From Arctopsyche grandis (taxonomy: Eukaryota; Arthropoda; Insecta; Trichoptera; Hydropsychidae): DNA of 64,000 nt. Position numbers and translations under genes: made by a program. The stretch's first letter is position 1, and every line of letters starts with the position of its first letter. The stretch is from NCBI RefSeq assembly GCF_051622035.1, contig NC_135357.1, positions 11,739,001-11,803,000 on the forward strand, written 5' to 3'. The notes beneath the pieces are model-generated. The model did no database searches. It was not told the origin of the DNA and worked only from the letters and a program-made list of their open reading frames with translations. Shown one piece after another: positions 12,753 through 25,297 of the stretch.

Positions 12753-14878
12753 GTCTTACATATATGTATATGTGCATAAACATACATATATCTAAAATAT
12801 GCTATATACATATATGTGCATATAGTCTTAGATATACATACATACATATATCTTATTTTAACATTGTGTAATGAGGCACTTTTCATGAATTCTAAGTACT
12901 TTTTCCACGGAAAAGTTTTTGTACTAAGCTTAGAAAACCGTTAATCACTTTTTTTGTAGAATATTTACAAATGCTACCGTCGATATCTCTTCGTCTTTCG
13001 GTTTTTGTTACTTCCTTTTTAAAAAGTAATGTGCTTAAACGCATTAGCAAACGTTTTAACGAATTGTTTTAGTCGCGCTAAAAATACCTAATGGAAAAGC
13101 ATTATGGTACTGAGAATAATAAATTTATTTCATTTATCAATGAATAAAATTCTTGAAATTTTCAATTCAATTAAAATTCATAATGTATTATAGAGTGCTT
13201 TTAGCTTAATATGCTAAAGTTACGTTTAATGATGTGTTATATACTGAAGCTTTTATATGTGAATAAAAAAAATAGAATGTTTTGCTTGAATACGATAAAA
13301 ACATTTATTAGAGACGAACAAATATTAGCGTTTTGGATAAGCGATCCATAATAATAGGCCGCGCGGTTCAATAAAAAATAAAAGGTTAATTCGGTCGAAT
13401 TTTCCGGCGCGCGCGATTAGAGTTTTCCGTGATAGGCCACGATCGAGCTTTTACTTAATCATACGTGGTTTTTCCAATTTCCACGGCGGAAAAGGGTTTC
13501 GCTCAGGCCTCGGAAACGGGGAGCTTTTCCGCGCCGCGAATTTCTATGTAAATTTCGGCAAAACTCATCGAACGCGAGTTTCGCCTAATGCCCTCCTATT
13601 GAAATTCATCTGTACATTGACCCGATTCATACACAATTATTCCGTGTTTCATTATTGATCCTTTTTGTGTGTGGGCTCTCCTACCTGTGTTGTACACTCC
13701 TCCACTCTCCACCGCCACCCCGTCTTCTAACATCGGCGAATTTTGTAAATTTCGACGTTGCAAACGTTGTATGATCGGCTTACCTGGTCTAATGATGTTA
13801 TCGAGGGTATTTCAGACACGACATACTTTAGACACAAAAAGCTCGGAATTTCCACAAAGAAGTTTTCGATACTATTGAGTGACTTGTGTGAGTATTTGAG
13901 TGAGATGATAACAATCTTTCAAATACAAAGCTTCAATCCGACCATTAAATTATTAGATATCGTGTTTTCATAGAAATACGAGCTCTAATTTGCACGTCAG
14001 CCTTCTGATAGCAAATCATAAATTTGTGTATAAGAATAAAGCATTATTGTACAAAATCGATCACCCTGATTTTTTGGGATCCTCTTGTTACCTGACCCTA
14101 CTATTATATATTTTTGCGATGAAAAGCTTGATTATTGTAAAACGATATTATAAATCAAATTTGACGGAAAAACATCCAACAAATTAATGGTATGCCTATT
14201 TGGCCCTGGTTTTGAAAGGATGCCGTTTTCCAATTGTCAGTTCCAAAAACATTATTTATATTTAACTCAATTCCCAAAATTTTATCACTTCTTGTAATTC
14301 GATATGTGCAGAATCTCGGGAAAGCAGAAAAAACATATTTCAGACCAATAGTACGTTTAAATATTGTTAAACGCAAAACATTGTATTTAATGTTTTGCGA
14401 GATATTTCTTAAAATAAAGAAAAGTGGACTTATGCCATTTTCAATTATCGCGGCTCATATGTATTTTTGTGTAAAAATTATAATAAAAAAATATGTATAC
14501 TAGTAGAACAAATGCAAAATATCCCATGATATATGCCGTATCAAGATAACGCTAAATAAAATAAATTAGAGAAAGAACTTTTGCCCCTGCTTAATTGAGC
14601 TGTGAAGGGGCGGTAAAAAGCCGCGTTTTGATAGCTAGCTGTTACCACTGCGATCTGACACAAAATTCCGATGTAATTTTCAATGAGTTCGTTAAACTCT
14701 TAAACTTCTCTAACTTAATGTCAGATACATAAACTTACTTCAATCTTACCTAACATTATATCGGTATAATATCAAAGTAATCTAAATACTTGAAGTGGTT
14801 AAAATTCCGATAAAAAAATTTCTAATAAAAAGCTTACTTATGATAGAACATCAACAATTTGTTGTGCCTCCAAATTTT
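12753..14878. other. Non-coding stretch, GC-richer at about 13360-13740
   Basis: No recognisable gene. The patch at 13370-13560 (GGCCGCGCGG, CCGGCGCGCGCG, CGCGCCGCGAA) is far richer in GC than its flanks and may be a conserved non-coding element. Frames of 65-89 codons at 13669-14503 match no family I recognise. Confidence 0.4.
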
Positions 14879-15128
14879 ATCTCGATTTATCTCGACAAAA
14901 ATCACGAATAATTTCCTTGTACATTTTTTCAGAAGAGTTTCAACGTTTTCTAGTATTTTTAAAAATAAACGCTAAATAGGCAATTATTACAGTTTAATTG
15001 GGTCGATTTTGATTAATTTGACTGATTAACGAGAGTTAAATCAGAGTTGCCGTTTATCCTGAAAGCCTCACACGAAGCTCGCCACGCTCGCGTGACTTGA
15101 ATACGATTTTTGTCGAGATAAATCGATC
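14879..15128. mobile_element. Short TIR element (MITE-like)
   Basis: The left end TCGATTTATCTCGACAAAAA is reverse-complemented at about 15104-15126. The interior resembles 2860-3035, so this is a second copy of the family seen at 2355-2845. No coding capacity. The target duplication was not resolved. Confidence 0.5.
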
Positions 15129-18100
15129 GACAAAAAAAAACATCGATATAATTTTTCATTTAACGTTCCCTTGAGAATCAAGTCCATCGTGAGAGGACCA
15201 AAATTTTCATTTCCCCATAGAAGTTGAACTTACAATTGATACATATGTATGTACATATGAATACATAGAAGCTCGGCGCGTCATTCGTCTCAGATCGTCT
15301 TCAGCAAATCGTTCCGCATAAAGTATGAAAATCGTATTCAAATATAATAACGCAATAAAAATCGGCAAATCGTCATATTCTGAAGACGGGGCGGGGGGGG
15401 GGTGGCTTTTTTTAGCGGATGCCGGTAAAATATCTCCGTCATAACTGCATGAGGGAGAAGGGATGAGGGAGGCTTAGGTGGAGGTTCGAATTTTGGCAGC
15501 GTGAAAAGAAAGAAAGCACGGTAAAAAGTAAGCGGCGAAAGCGCTTTGGTTTACGACACCGAAAGGAGCGCTTTAGTTTCTAATTTATTCAACAGATGGC
15601 GTTAGTGGGCACGGTTACAAATCGCCCTAGGAAATTTGTTACGCGTGGGTTTACACGCGCGCGCTTCGGTCATAATTAATTCCGCTTCCGTTTCATAAAT
15701 GATAAGTTTTCGAAAAGTTATGACCGTCATAATGTCGTCATTACATTCATAATAGACTATTTTTACGGGGAAGTTTTCGCACACCCTCGAGGCGATTGAG
15801 GATGCGGGGGATAATAAATGCGCCGCGGCGCATTTAATCAAACGCTAAGTGGGGCACGCTCTTAAAATATATTGCTTATTTACTTTGTTTATACATATAT
15901 GCAGTAACAATAGACGAAATTTTGTGATTATGCGAAAATTTGTCGAACTCAAAATCGATCGCTGATCACGTTTTCATGATGTAGAAAAAATGTGAACACC
16001 GTTAGTCCTATCAAACTGAAACGTAGTATTGGTAACTGAAATTATTATCGATACGACGTGAACTTTTTTCAAATTTTTAAGTTGACTGAAAATGGTACCT
16101 CCCCTTATAGGTGTCCTCTTTTTTTTTACAGTTAGTAATTATCTCTTAAGCCGTTCAACTGATAAAACTGAAAATTTTTTACATGTAATAAAAATGTTAA
16201 ATTTCATATTATATTCTACCTACCGGAATTAGCACTTTTACTTTAGAGAATCGAGGTTTTTTGTGTCTAAAAACTAAAAGTAAATTTCATATCGAAAGGT
16301 TTTGGCTTAATATTAAGAGAGAAATTCATTTTAGTGGAGATCTGCCAACCGGAAGTTAACTCTTCTTCGATTTTTTTAGATGCTTTAATCTATTCACGTA
16401 AAAATTCCAGTAAATCCTTATCAATGTTATGTATGTAAATAAAAAGAAATTTACAAATTTGACAAATTTATTATATCCTACATTCTTCGGATCTTTTTGA
16501 AACTGTGCCATTTTGCGCGGTTTGTTCGACAATTGATATTCAAATCAATTCCGCCAGTACGATGGTGAAAAATAATCGTAATAGACACGTTTGAAAATGC
16601 TAAAATTTTGAACATCTTGACGTCTTATGGTAAGTAGCTTTATATATTTTCCTTTCCGCTACCCTCTCGTTTTATCAGATTTTAATTGTTTATTCCATAT
16701 ACATAAATTATTATTAATTTATGTGTATTTTTTATGTACTACATAACTTAAAATAAATTACAACTTCGTAAACCAGAAGTAGTCATTTTTTTTTTGCTTC
16801 TGCTGTTTTTTCTCTTTTTGCATCGCCGGGATCGGGTCGTATTGGGGTTAATCGGAATTGGCAGAATATCCCGCTTAATATATCATCAATCGCACGTTTA
16901 GTCGCGGTTCACCGATGACATAGTTCTGATGTTTTATATATTGTAGAAATGTACCGGAAGAGCTCTCTCCTAAAGGGCTTTATATTCTCGAAGAAAAACA
17001 GTATATTTCTTAGATAAGAAAAGTTTGCGTAGTTTTTTCCATCACCCTCATCCGGCTTCCGATTCTCATATCCGGTATTGGAATAGTTTTAATGGGATTT
17101 TTTTTCACACCGATTCTAATTTCATTTCTTCTCGTGTTCATACGCTCTCGTATACCCGTATCTCGAATTTGAATTTTACTATGAGATTTTCACTTACAAA
17201 GTTTTTCGTCTTTTTAATATCGAAAAATACGGTTTCCCTCCGAGTTTCAGCCTCGTGAAAAGTGTATGCGGAAAAAATGCGAATATAAACATCAGGTGGA
17301 TAGTCTGACCCTTGAAAAAATATTACTACTGACAGTTGTTATACTTCTTATGCATATAAAATAGCCTTTGAACGTGTCCAGAGAGCGCACAGGCGTACAG
17401 TTCTCTTATTTTCATATGATTTATTGCGTAATATATAAAGTTGCTTTAAATATTAAACGTATTTATAAATGTATGTATGCGTAACGTATAATTGCTACAC
17501 TTTTCTTAATTGTTGAAAAAATTAACTCGTTTTAATGTTTGATGTTATAATGAAGGGTTTTTATGGTACAATAAGGGGGATATTGTTTCGAAATAGAAAT
17601 ATATCGTAGGCATTTAAACGATTATTTGTGTTGTTGAAGCAATTAAAATCATTCAATCAAAATAATAAATACGCGACAAACTCGAAATTTTAAATACACC
17701 CTTTAAAACACACTAAAATATAGTGACTTTATAATTAAAATCCGGCCCCTAAAATATTCTATAAGGACACTTTATTTCGAAATAAAGACGAAACGTTGCC
17801 TGCTTTTGTTTTCTTCACTCGGTTGATTTCGATTTCGATTGTTTTAAATTTTCATCGCCCTTTTCTCTTTTCTTTTAGATAGAACTTTTTTGCAATTCCA
17901 GGAATACCCTATATCAATAAAATACCCCATTTTTAATAAATATTCGACTTTATTATCATCCTTCGAATTTTTTGTTTTTCGCTTTTGAGAATGAAAATAA
18001 GAGTAAACGAGTTTCAATAAAAAATACAAAAATTGTCAATATCTTCAGTTTTTAATATTATAGTTTATAAAATAGTAAGCAAAATACTAATACATATATG

Positions 18101-18763
18101 TACGTATTTACATAGTTGTTTTGTTAAAAAGAGGAAAATTGTCAATAATAATAATAAATGTACTTTAGTCTTGTAGTCGCAAGATTGATGGGGGTTGGGT
18201 TGACATTGGTGATGCTTTCATCTTGCATACTGCTCGCACACACGCTATTAATCCATACAACTTGCATTCTGCTCGATCACAGCCGAAACCCAGTTCATTG
18301 CGATTTTCAGGCTAGAATTTGGGGACGTGAAAAGATTCAGCAAAATCATTGCCGCACTGTTTATTTTGTTACTACAAATATACTGAATGCAGTTTCTTAA
18401 TATTTTATTTATTCATCCTCAAAACCTCTATGACTCGAATTACATCATTACCAAATAAAAACATTGATCAATATCAACGGAAATAATTATTTTCGCGGGA
18501 AACCCCTTGTACACGTGCCTCACAGATGCAAGATAGAGAGGAATTCAGTACGCCGCGCTCAACGGTTAGTATGAGAATGATATACGCCATCATCTAACGT
18601 CAGCTAATGTTTAATACACGACAACATTATTTGTATAGCTAATTAAAATAATTAACCTCACAGATTTTGCATAATTTTAACTCAAAGGCGAAATTTTTAA
18701 CTAGACGATTTGCGTCCAGCACATTAACTAGCGAACTTTATTTAGCACAGTAAGGCAAGTCTA
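15129..18763. other. Non-coding stretch
   Basis: No gene is seen. Bases 15370-15840 are GC-richer (including a G run near 15387-15402 and GCGCCGCGGCGC at about 15820), a candidate conserved or regulatory island. The rest is AT-rich with no family-like frames. Confidence 0.35.
16480..16600 (-). mobile_element. Fragment related to the CACTGAGCAAC-ended element
   Basis: On the reverse strand this reads TTTTTCACCATCGTACTGGC, then AAACCGCGCAAAATGG, then GATCCGAAGAATGTAGGA. The same blocks in the same order lie at 56055-56150 inside the element at 55934-56497. A shorter related piece lies at about 44283-44335. Ends were not found. Confidence 0.5.
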
Positions 18764-18990
18764 AGCAGCAACATAGCTCAGTTGGTAGCGTATAATGCTA
18801 TCAAATAAAGGATCATCGGTTTCATCCCTGTCCCGATGTTGCTGGTTAGACTTTGGATATATGTATGTACATGTATAACATGTGACTCCAGGTCGATCGC
18901 TTCCTATCAAAGTTTGCCAATTTTTCTGATTTCATTGTTGAAACGGCACTAGTTTGAATATAATTTTAAATCTATAATAATAATGTTATA
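18764..18990 (+). mobile_element. tRNA-headed SINE copy
   Basis: Starts AGCAGCAACATAGCTCAGTT (A-box-like TAGCTCAGTTGG) and has a weak B box (GGTTTCATCCC). The core CCTATCAAAGTTTGCCAATT and GTTGAAACGGC follow. It is not a functional tRNA: there is no anticodon-stem symmetry and no closed acceptor stem. Confidence 0.75.
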
Positions 18991-20182
18991 ACTTTAAGTA
19001 TATGTACACAAATTTGGCCTTAGTTATCGCCTTGGGTAAAATTCGTAATGACACCATGGTAAATTTTAGATTAAGAAGACGTCTTAAATTTTCAATTGAA
19101 TTTTCTGTTCTTTTGTGCTTGTTTATAGTTGTACTTCATTATAGCTTTTAAAATTTTAATATTTAAAAATTACAAATAAAAATTAAACGCGTACATGTAC
19201 ATAAAAACGATTTAATATATGTATGTACATATATACATACGTTTAAAAATACGTAAACGTATGTATGTATCTACATACATACGTAAATTTTATATGAAAG
19301 GATTTTAAGTGACACGTGTCAATTATTAGCGTGACACGCGTCTTTATGAAGGGATTTAACATTCTACTAAAGGGAATTTAATTAGTAGGAAAGCATATCA
19401 AAATTTAAGTAAGCACATGCGAAACTTTACTCCGTTTCTACACGCGTAGTGTGGTACCTATTCGGGTACTTGTAGCTTTGAAACGGGATTGCGGTGTCCT
19501 TGAGCAATTCGCACACAACAAATTGCCAAGTCTATGGCCGAGGGTAATTAAAATTATAGAGTGCCACCTCCGTCTGGGCCCCTGTAAATCCGCGGTATTA
19601 AATTGCGGACCCCATCCTAGGACACAATGTGTGCGAGGTCCATTCAAATTTAATGTCGTATAAAACCCAAACGACCGCGTTCGACTCTCGGGACTTTGCA
19701 CGGTCAATCGGAAGGACTTTGGTTTGAGCTTCGATGCCGCAGAAGCTCTGCGAAAGGGCTCTGTCGCCCTTTGCATTAAATAGTCCAGTGTCTCGGTGAG
19801 TTTGCATGACTCTGTGTTGATTTTTATGTTCAACCGTTTTGGTTCTATGTACATATGTAGTGACCATATCGGCCTGGTTGAAGTTTGGATTTTAACAACA
19901 CTGTTAATTTCTTTGTGTTCGAAATTTAGATTGTTTTGAATATGCATAGGATAGAAAATACATTATAGAAGAAACCCATTCTAATGTAAAATCAATATGT
20001 AAGAAACGGACTACGTTGATTTGTGAGGTAATTCTTTAGAAGAGGGAGAGAGAGCCCCAGGTGCCTTATCCAGCATCCCACGTCTTTGGTTCGCACATAT
20101 TTAAAAATAACTAACCAAACTGTATTTGTAAAAAGCAAATAAAGAAGTTATACGTTAAAAACTACTACATATTCATTTCAAA
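18991..20182. other. Non-coding stretch with a GC-balanced island at 19430-19830
   Basis: The island has near-balanced base composition and carries an open frame on the reverse strand (19438-19947, 169 codons). I recognise no domain, signal or repeat in that frame, so it is not called as a gene. It could be a conserved non-coding element, an untranslated exon or an unknown small protein. Confidence 0.35.
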
Positions 20183-20396
20183 CTAGTGGTTTTACCCAGC
20201 TTTGCTCGGTATTTGTAATGTAAACAGCTTAAACGTGGCTAATCTAATAGTAAGCATTCATTTGTTTTTTTATTAAATTTATTTGAATCGAAAAAAAATC
20301 ATGTTCAACAGTATCGATGTCATCGTCATAGAAACTTTGATTTGTTTTCGATGCTCCCACCCAAACCTTACATAGTTACATACAAAGTCTCCTAGA
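20183..20396 (-). mobile_element. Short Helitron-like non-autonomous element
   Basis: On the reverse strand it begins TCTAGGAGACTTTGTATG, preceded by A. It ends with the hairpin-like CCGAGCAAAGCTGGGT followed by CTAG, then T, the classic Helitron A|TC...CTRR|T boundary. The ends match 45870-46092 and 60762-62918. There is no coding capacity, as expected for a rolling-circle passenger. Confidence 0.7.
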
Positions 20397-21542
20397 TTTG
20401 CGAGATTTAAAATCAAAAGTAGGAAAATCAAAAGTATAAAATCTCAAGAAAAATTTTAGAAATCTCAAGAAAATTTACAGCCATCCATATGTATGTATGT
20501 TTGTTGATATGTGCATCGATATACATATGTATGTATATGTATATATGTACACATACATGCATTACTCGCCAAAAGACCGAGTTCCGTTCCTACATATAAC
20601 TTGGTCGGTGAGCGAATTGATCGATAAGTTTTTAATTTTTTTCTCTAACGTATTACAGAACAAGAAACTTCAATCGGTAAAAAATGTAAAAATAGCATGC
20701 CAAAAGGAAATTAAAGTACATTCATTAAAAAAGGACATTCAAAATTCATCGAACCAGTTTCTCAATCCGTATTATGTGACAAACGATTGTATAAAATTTT
20801 GAATAATTCATATACATAGTTTAATGATTGGCATAGTTTGGTCAAATTTATGCGATTACAATTTTATGCATCAATTTATCAAACCATAAAAACTACAAAA
20901 TGTATGTTAAAATAATATACATATGTATGCATGTATCAGTGGCGTGCTTTGGCTATTATAACACAGGGAACTAGGTATGGACAAAAATATATATAAAAAA
21001 AAATATTATACATAACAATCTGTCCTGAAGTGATAGGTAAAATTTTTCATTTTTGTGCTTACAGAAATATCTTAAGTAGCCTACCTTTCTTAATAACATC
21101 TTGTGGGTCTTCAAAACTTAATCTTCTGAATGATTTGTCCCTCGCCATATTTGTACTCAAAATTTTCTGTGTAAATATATATTATTATAATAAAAAATAG
21201 TTCCATAAATGCTTAAAGAGATGAATAAATAAAAAAATGCATTACTTCAACGAAACGCCTATATATGTATAAGAATTCACCAGTTCCACAAAAGGAACAG
21301 AATTGAGACGGCGAGTCCGTGCTAGTGAACGATGCAGCAGACCATACCATAACAATCCATTACCATTACAACTACCACTTTCTGAAATTTGCTTATCGGA
21401 GCGATCAATATTAGTATGGACGATTTTATTTTAACACACATACATTTTGTTTTATATATGCATATACCAGGAAGGCTTGACAGTAAGACCCCAATTATTA
21501 CAAAAATCACTGTATTTTGAGAAGCTGAAGAACATGACATTA

Positions 21543-22240
21543 ACAATTAATTAATTAATCCAATGAGACATCTATGGATTTAGATTTGTACATACTTTTT
21601 TCAAATTGTACATAGATTAAATACAGAAGATTTGTGACAACAGGTAGGATGATTTTTTTTTGCCAATATTGAAGAACCGTTTCAATAATGATCAGATAAA
21701 ATTGACAAACTCTGATAAGAAACGACCGACTTGGACTGTCAATTATCCAAGTCCAACCAGCAGTATAGCGGGATCAAACCCAATAATCACTTGGTGCTAA
21801 ACATTAACACTACCACTAAGCCGGGTGCACCTCACGGGATCGAATTAGAAATGCACGAAAAACCAAATATCGGAAGGCAAAGATCGAAAATCGAAAGATC
21901 TTAAGTCGAAAGATCAAAAAAAAGGGTGCATGGTAAACGGTACATACTCACGTACATCCTCACTAAATTTGCGCGAGCAGGATACAACAGGAACAAGAGG
22001 AACAGACTTTTCCTCCCGTATTAATGTGCGCGCGCAGGAAAAGTCTGTTCCTCTTGTTCCTGTTGTATCCTGCTCGCGCAAATTAAGTGAGGATGTACCG
22101 TTTACCATGTACCCATTTTTTTGATCATTCGACTTAAGATCTTTCGATTATCGATCTTTGCATTCCGATATTTGTTTTTTCGTGCATTTCTAATTCGATC
22201 CCGTAGGGTAGACCCCACTGAGTCATACTGCTGACCATAT
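21543..22240 (-). mobile_element. tRNA-headed SINE copy, split by a foldback element
   Basis: Core and tail occupy 21543-21822 (antisense GAGACATCTATGG, GATCAGATAAAATTG and CCACTAAGCC). The head resumes at 22216-22240 (CACTGAGTCATACTGCTGAC). The two parts join cleanly if 21823-22215 is removed. A (TTAA)-type tail lies at about 21543-21560. Confidence 0.75.
21823..22215. mobile_element. Foldback element, near-palindromic over 393 bases
   Basis: The two halves are reverse complements. GGGTGCACCTCACGGG at the left pairs with CCCGTAGGGTAGACCC at the right. The arms run inward through TTAAGTCGAAAGATC and GCGCGAGCAGGATACAAC, and about 60 bases around the centre pair almost perfectly. The flanks CACTAAGCC and CACTGAGTC look like a 9-bp target duplication with two substitutions. 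Almost identical open frames on both strands only reflect the palindrome. The superfamily is not assigned; a 9-bp duplication is typical of Mutator-like elements. Confidence 0.8.
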
Positions 22241-22342
22241 ATTTGTAATTTATTGTAGTTGAATTGTTGATATTTTTAAATTTTAGGTAAACGTTTTAGG
22301 GGACTAATCCAGTCCCTCTAGTCCAATTAGGGCACCACACTG

Positions 22343-23594
22343 GTATACATATCTATGTATACGTATGTAAATACGTAGGTATGAATTTGAATATTCAATT
22401 ATATTTATATTATGTACATAAATAAATCGATGGTAAATTGACTGTACGTTCTCTAATTCAATTATATCATTACTTTGTGGGTTTTCTGTGTAATTTTGGA
22501 GTCCTTCTTGTTCCGGAAACGCATACGGGAATTTCACAGTATTAGCTGCAAATAAAGTTTTGATTAAAATTCACCGCGCACAGTTCGTACTTCCGGTGAG
22601 ATTGCTGCGGAAAATTGTTGCGTGAACTTTCATCGCACAACCGAGGCCGAAGGGAAAAAAATGATAGAAGGGAGGTTCTTCTTTTTTGTTTATTTAAAGG
22701 ATCCGTCATATTAAGGAGATGAATGTGGGCAACGAGACGCTTAAGCGAGGTAGCTGCTGAATTAAGTACACCCCCTCGCCGTTCCGCCCCATCCGAAACG
22801 ACGAAAGCTTATACAAATCTTTGTGTTTGAAGTGTTTCGCCGAACGTTATTTATTCAGCTCTTGATCAATTTGTACGTCGTCTTTTTAAATTAAAAAAAA
22901 AAGTCAAAAATACACTCGGAAGTCGGTATTTTAATAGCCCGCCTCCCCTCTTTGCCTCGTCCCATTCAGACTTTCTTTTTGAACCATTGCGACAATGTAA
23001 ATGTTCAGCTCGTTATATTAATCCTCTTTTGTTTTGTTTCAGGTCAGTGTTTGCAAACTGAAAGTTCGCTCCTTGTCTGCAACCACCTAACTGTAAGTTC
23101 CATTTGCTTGGGGCTGAATAGTTCCGGATCTGTTTTCTATTGATTCGTACAATGCAATGCATTCTGTCCTATCGCAAGACGTTAATACTCGGATGTTATC
23201 GACGACCTCCTCTATACCAATTAGCAAATGTCGAAGCACTTCTAGAATTACAAGTTTGTACGACCGCAGTACCATATTATAACATACGTACACCTACATT
23301 TCTGAACGAACTTCCAGAACCGGTCGTCGTCAGATACTAATTGGATCACAGCAACCGCGTCACGGATATCAACCGTATCATACTCGATAGACATAACATG
23401 TTAAAGTTTATGGCGTTGACTTGACCTTAAATTGTAATAAATATGACACGAAGATGCGTTTTGTGTATTTCATGTGAAGTATCCTACGTATCTTATTGCG
23501 ATCTCTCGTAGAACGAAAGGAAGCTGTGTTATAAATATGTTTAATATTATGTATAGATATAGTACGTATTTCTCGAAGCTGTTGTGTTATGTCG
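22343..23594. other. Non-coding stretch, GC-richer at about 22560-22960
   Basis: No gene is recognised. A GC-richer patch spans about 22570-22830. A polypyrimidine-AG resembling a splice acceptor occurs near 23030-23041 (TTTTGTTTCAG), but no coding exon that I recognise follows it. Confidence 0.35.
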
Positions 23595-24508
23595 GTGTCA
23601 CGGCGAAACGTTTACGGACAAAACATCTAACGACACAACGTCCACGACAAAATGATTACGCGACATAATGTTCATACACAAAACATTGATGCGTTCAAAA
23701 ACGATTTTTTTAATTAAAAAAAAAGTTCAATAAAATGTTTGGTGGCAAAGATTTACAGACACGTCATTTGACAAATTAATAAATAAATATAATTGCGCGT
23801 GATTTTATTTCTTCTTTTGACTACACTAAATTAAAAGTGTTGGTCGTTATAATTACAAGCTTTTTAGTTTCACTTTGTTATTTCAGTGACATTCCTGTCC
23901 GTAAAAAAAATGTGATATGATTTTGAACCACTTCCACTCTTCAGGTCAGCTTATGTCGCCGACATGAAGCTAGAGGACTTTAATCATCAACGAACTCATT
24001 AATAATTGAATCAGATTCTCGTGTCAGATTTAAGCGATGACAGCTAGGTATCCAAACTCATCTTTCTACCACCCCTTCACAACTCACAGGCTAAACAGTT
24101 ACTAATTTTAATTTTAATTTTGTAACAGTTACTAATTTCACTCTCATTTACTCTCATATCATATAAATATTTCTAGCTTTTATACTTTCTCACGTACGTT
24201 TTCAATTCATTTTATAGATTAAATATAGTAATATATTGGTGAAATTCGTGGCCCAGCTATTGAGGAAAAAGTAATTGCAACGGTTTATACTTTTAATTTA
24301 GTGTATTCAAATGAAAAAAATCACGCCCACTAAATGTCCACAATAAAGAAAGTGAAAAAAATCATTTCGTCCGTGAGCATTATGTCGCGTAATTATTTTG
24401 TCCGTAACCATTTAGTCGCGTAATCATTTTGTCGTGGACGTTATGTCATTAGACGTTTTGTCCATAAATGTTTTATCACATGTATGTTTCAGACACATAA
24501 ACCGTCAC
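23595..24508. mobile_element. Foldback element with sub-repeated long inverted repeats
   Basis: The left arm (about 23595-23695) and right arm (about 24375-24508) are reverse complements over about 100 bases, sharing for example CCACGACAAAATGATTACGC and its complement. Each arm is built from degenerate ~13-base units of the ACGACAAAACG type. The interior is AT-rich and non-coding. TIR end candidates are GTGTCACGG and CCGTCAC. Confidence 0.65.
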
Positions 24509-24844
24509 ATTATATGTTTCGTTCTTGCGTAATTGATGCACTTTTCGCTTAGAATGCATGATAGGGCATTCGGATAATCCACTGTGCATACAGCCCTTAA
24601 CGACAGTCATTTGTTGTAATCATCCGTTATTGTACGTATTCGCCGTCGATGTAAGCCGATCGTTAACTGTCGTAATACTCAACTTGGCAACAATGTCAAT
24701 GTAAGGGATTAATCGATTTTATTACGAATTTATATCGGCGTACTGTTTAAAGTAATAAATTTAAAAATTTTGAAAACGTCTCTGGAAAATACATACATCT
24801 GTAGTATTTTCCAATATGATGTAGTTTTAAAGATTAAATTGGGT

Positions 24845-25297
24845 GTATATGTTACAGTCGAAGTGTATTTTCACTTGTAATATATTCCAACTAACGCTTT
24901 AAGTCATTCATATTCGAACACAATTAAACTAGCAAATTATATCTCTTACAAGCACAAACACACTTTCAACAATGTCCATCAGTTGTAATATCTTATTACG
25001 ACAATGAGTATCGTATTACGACAACTCTAATAATGTGTTCAAAACAAAAATGTGACTTTCCAACTCAATTTACTAGTCGAGAGACGTTTTCATGAAATCC
25101 ATCTATTCTAGTGTCAACTTATAGTTTTTCAGATGTAACATATTTTGATCAGTTGGAATGTAATTCGCCATATGAATTAACTTATGTGGGTTAGACGGAA
25201 TAAATTACAACGGTATATTATAACGGAGTACCAAGTTAGATGGAATATATTCCAACTAGTCAAAATATATTAACACTGCAATTATAACATGTACGTT
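24845..25297 (-). mobile_element. MITE with subterminal inverted repeats (copy 1)
   Basis: Contains CAGTCGAAGTGTATTTTCAC near one end. It also has blocks TTTCAACAATGTCCATCAG, CGTATTACGACA, TTTCCAACTCAATT and GGAATGTAATTCGCCATATG. All recur, in reverse complement and in the same relative order, at 54155-54752. Non-coding. The strand given is relative to that copy. Confidence 0.6.

Larger units (their letters stand above)
20937..22342 (+). mobile_element. hAT-like MITE, interrupted by a SINE and a foldback element
   Basis: Starts CAGTGGCGTGCTTTGG and ends GGGCACCACACTG. The same family occurs at 47751-48494 and 60064-60381. Shared internal blocks include GAGACGGCGAGTCCGTGC (about 21306) and CCCTCTAGTCCAATTAGGG (near the end). 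The 8-base flanks (GCATGTAT and GTATACAT) are a degenerate match. The intact relative is 744 bases; this copy is longer because about 700 bases of SINE plus foldback element sit inside it. Confidence 0.75.

Noticed and set aside
21914..22124. Twin 64-codon proteins on opposite strands
   Set aside because: They are near identical only because the locus is a palindrome.
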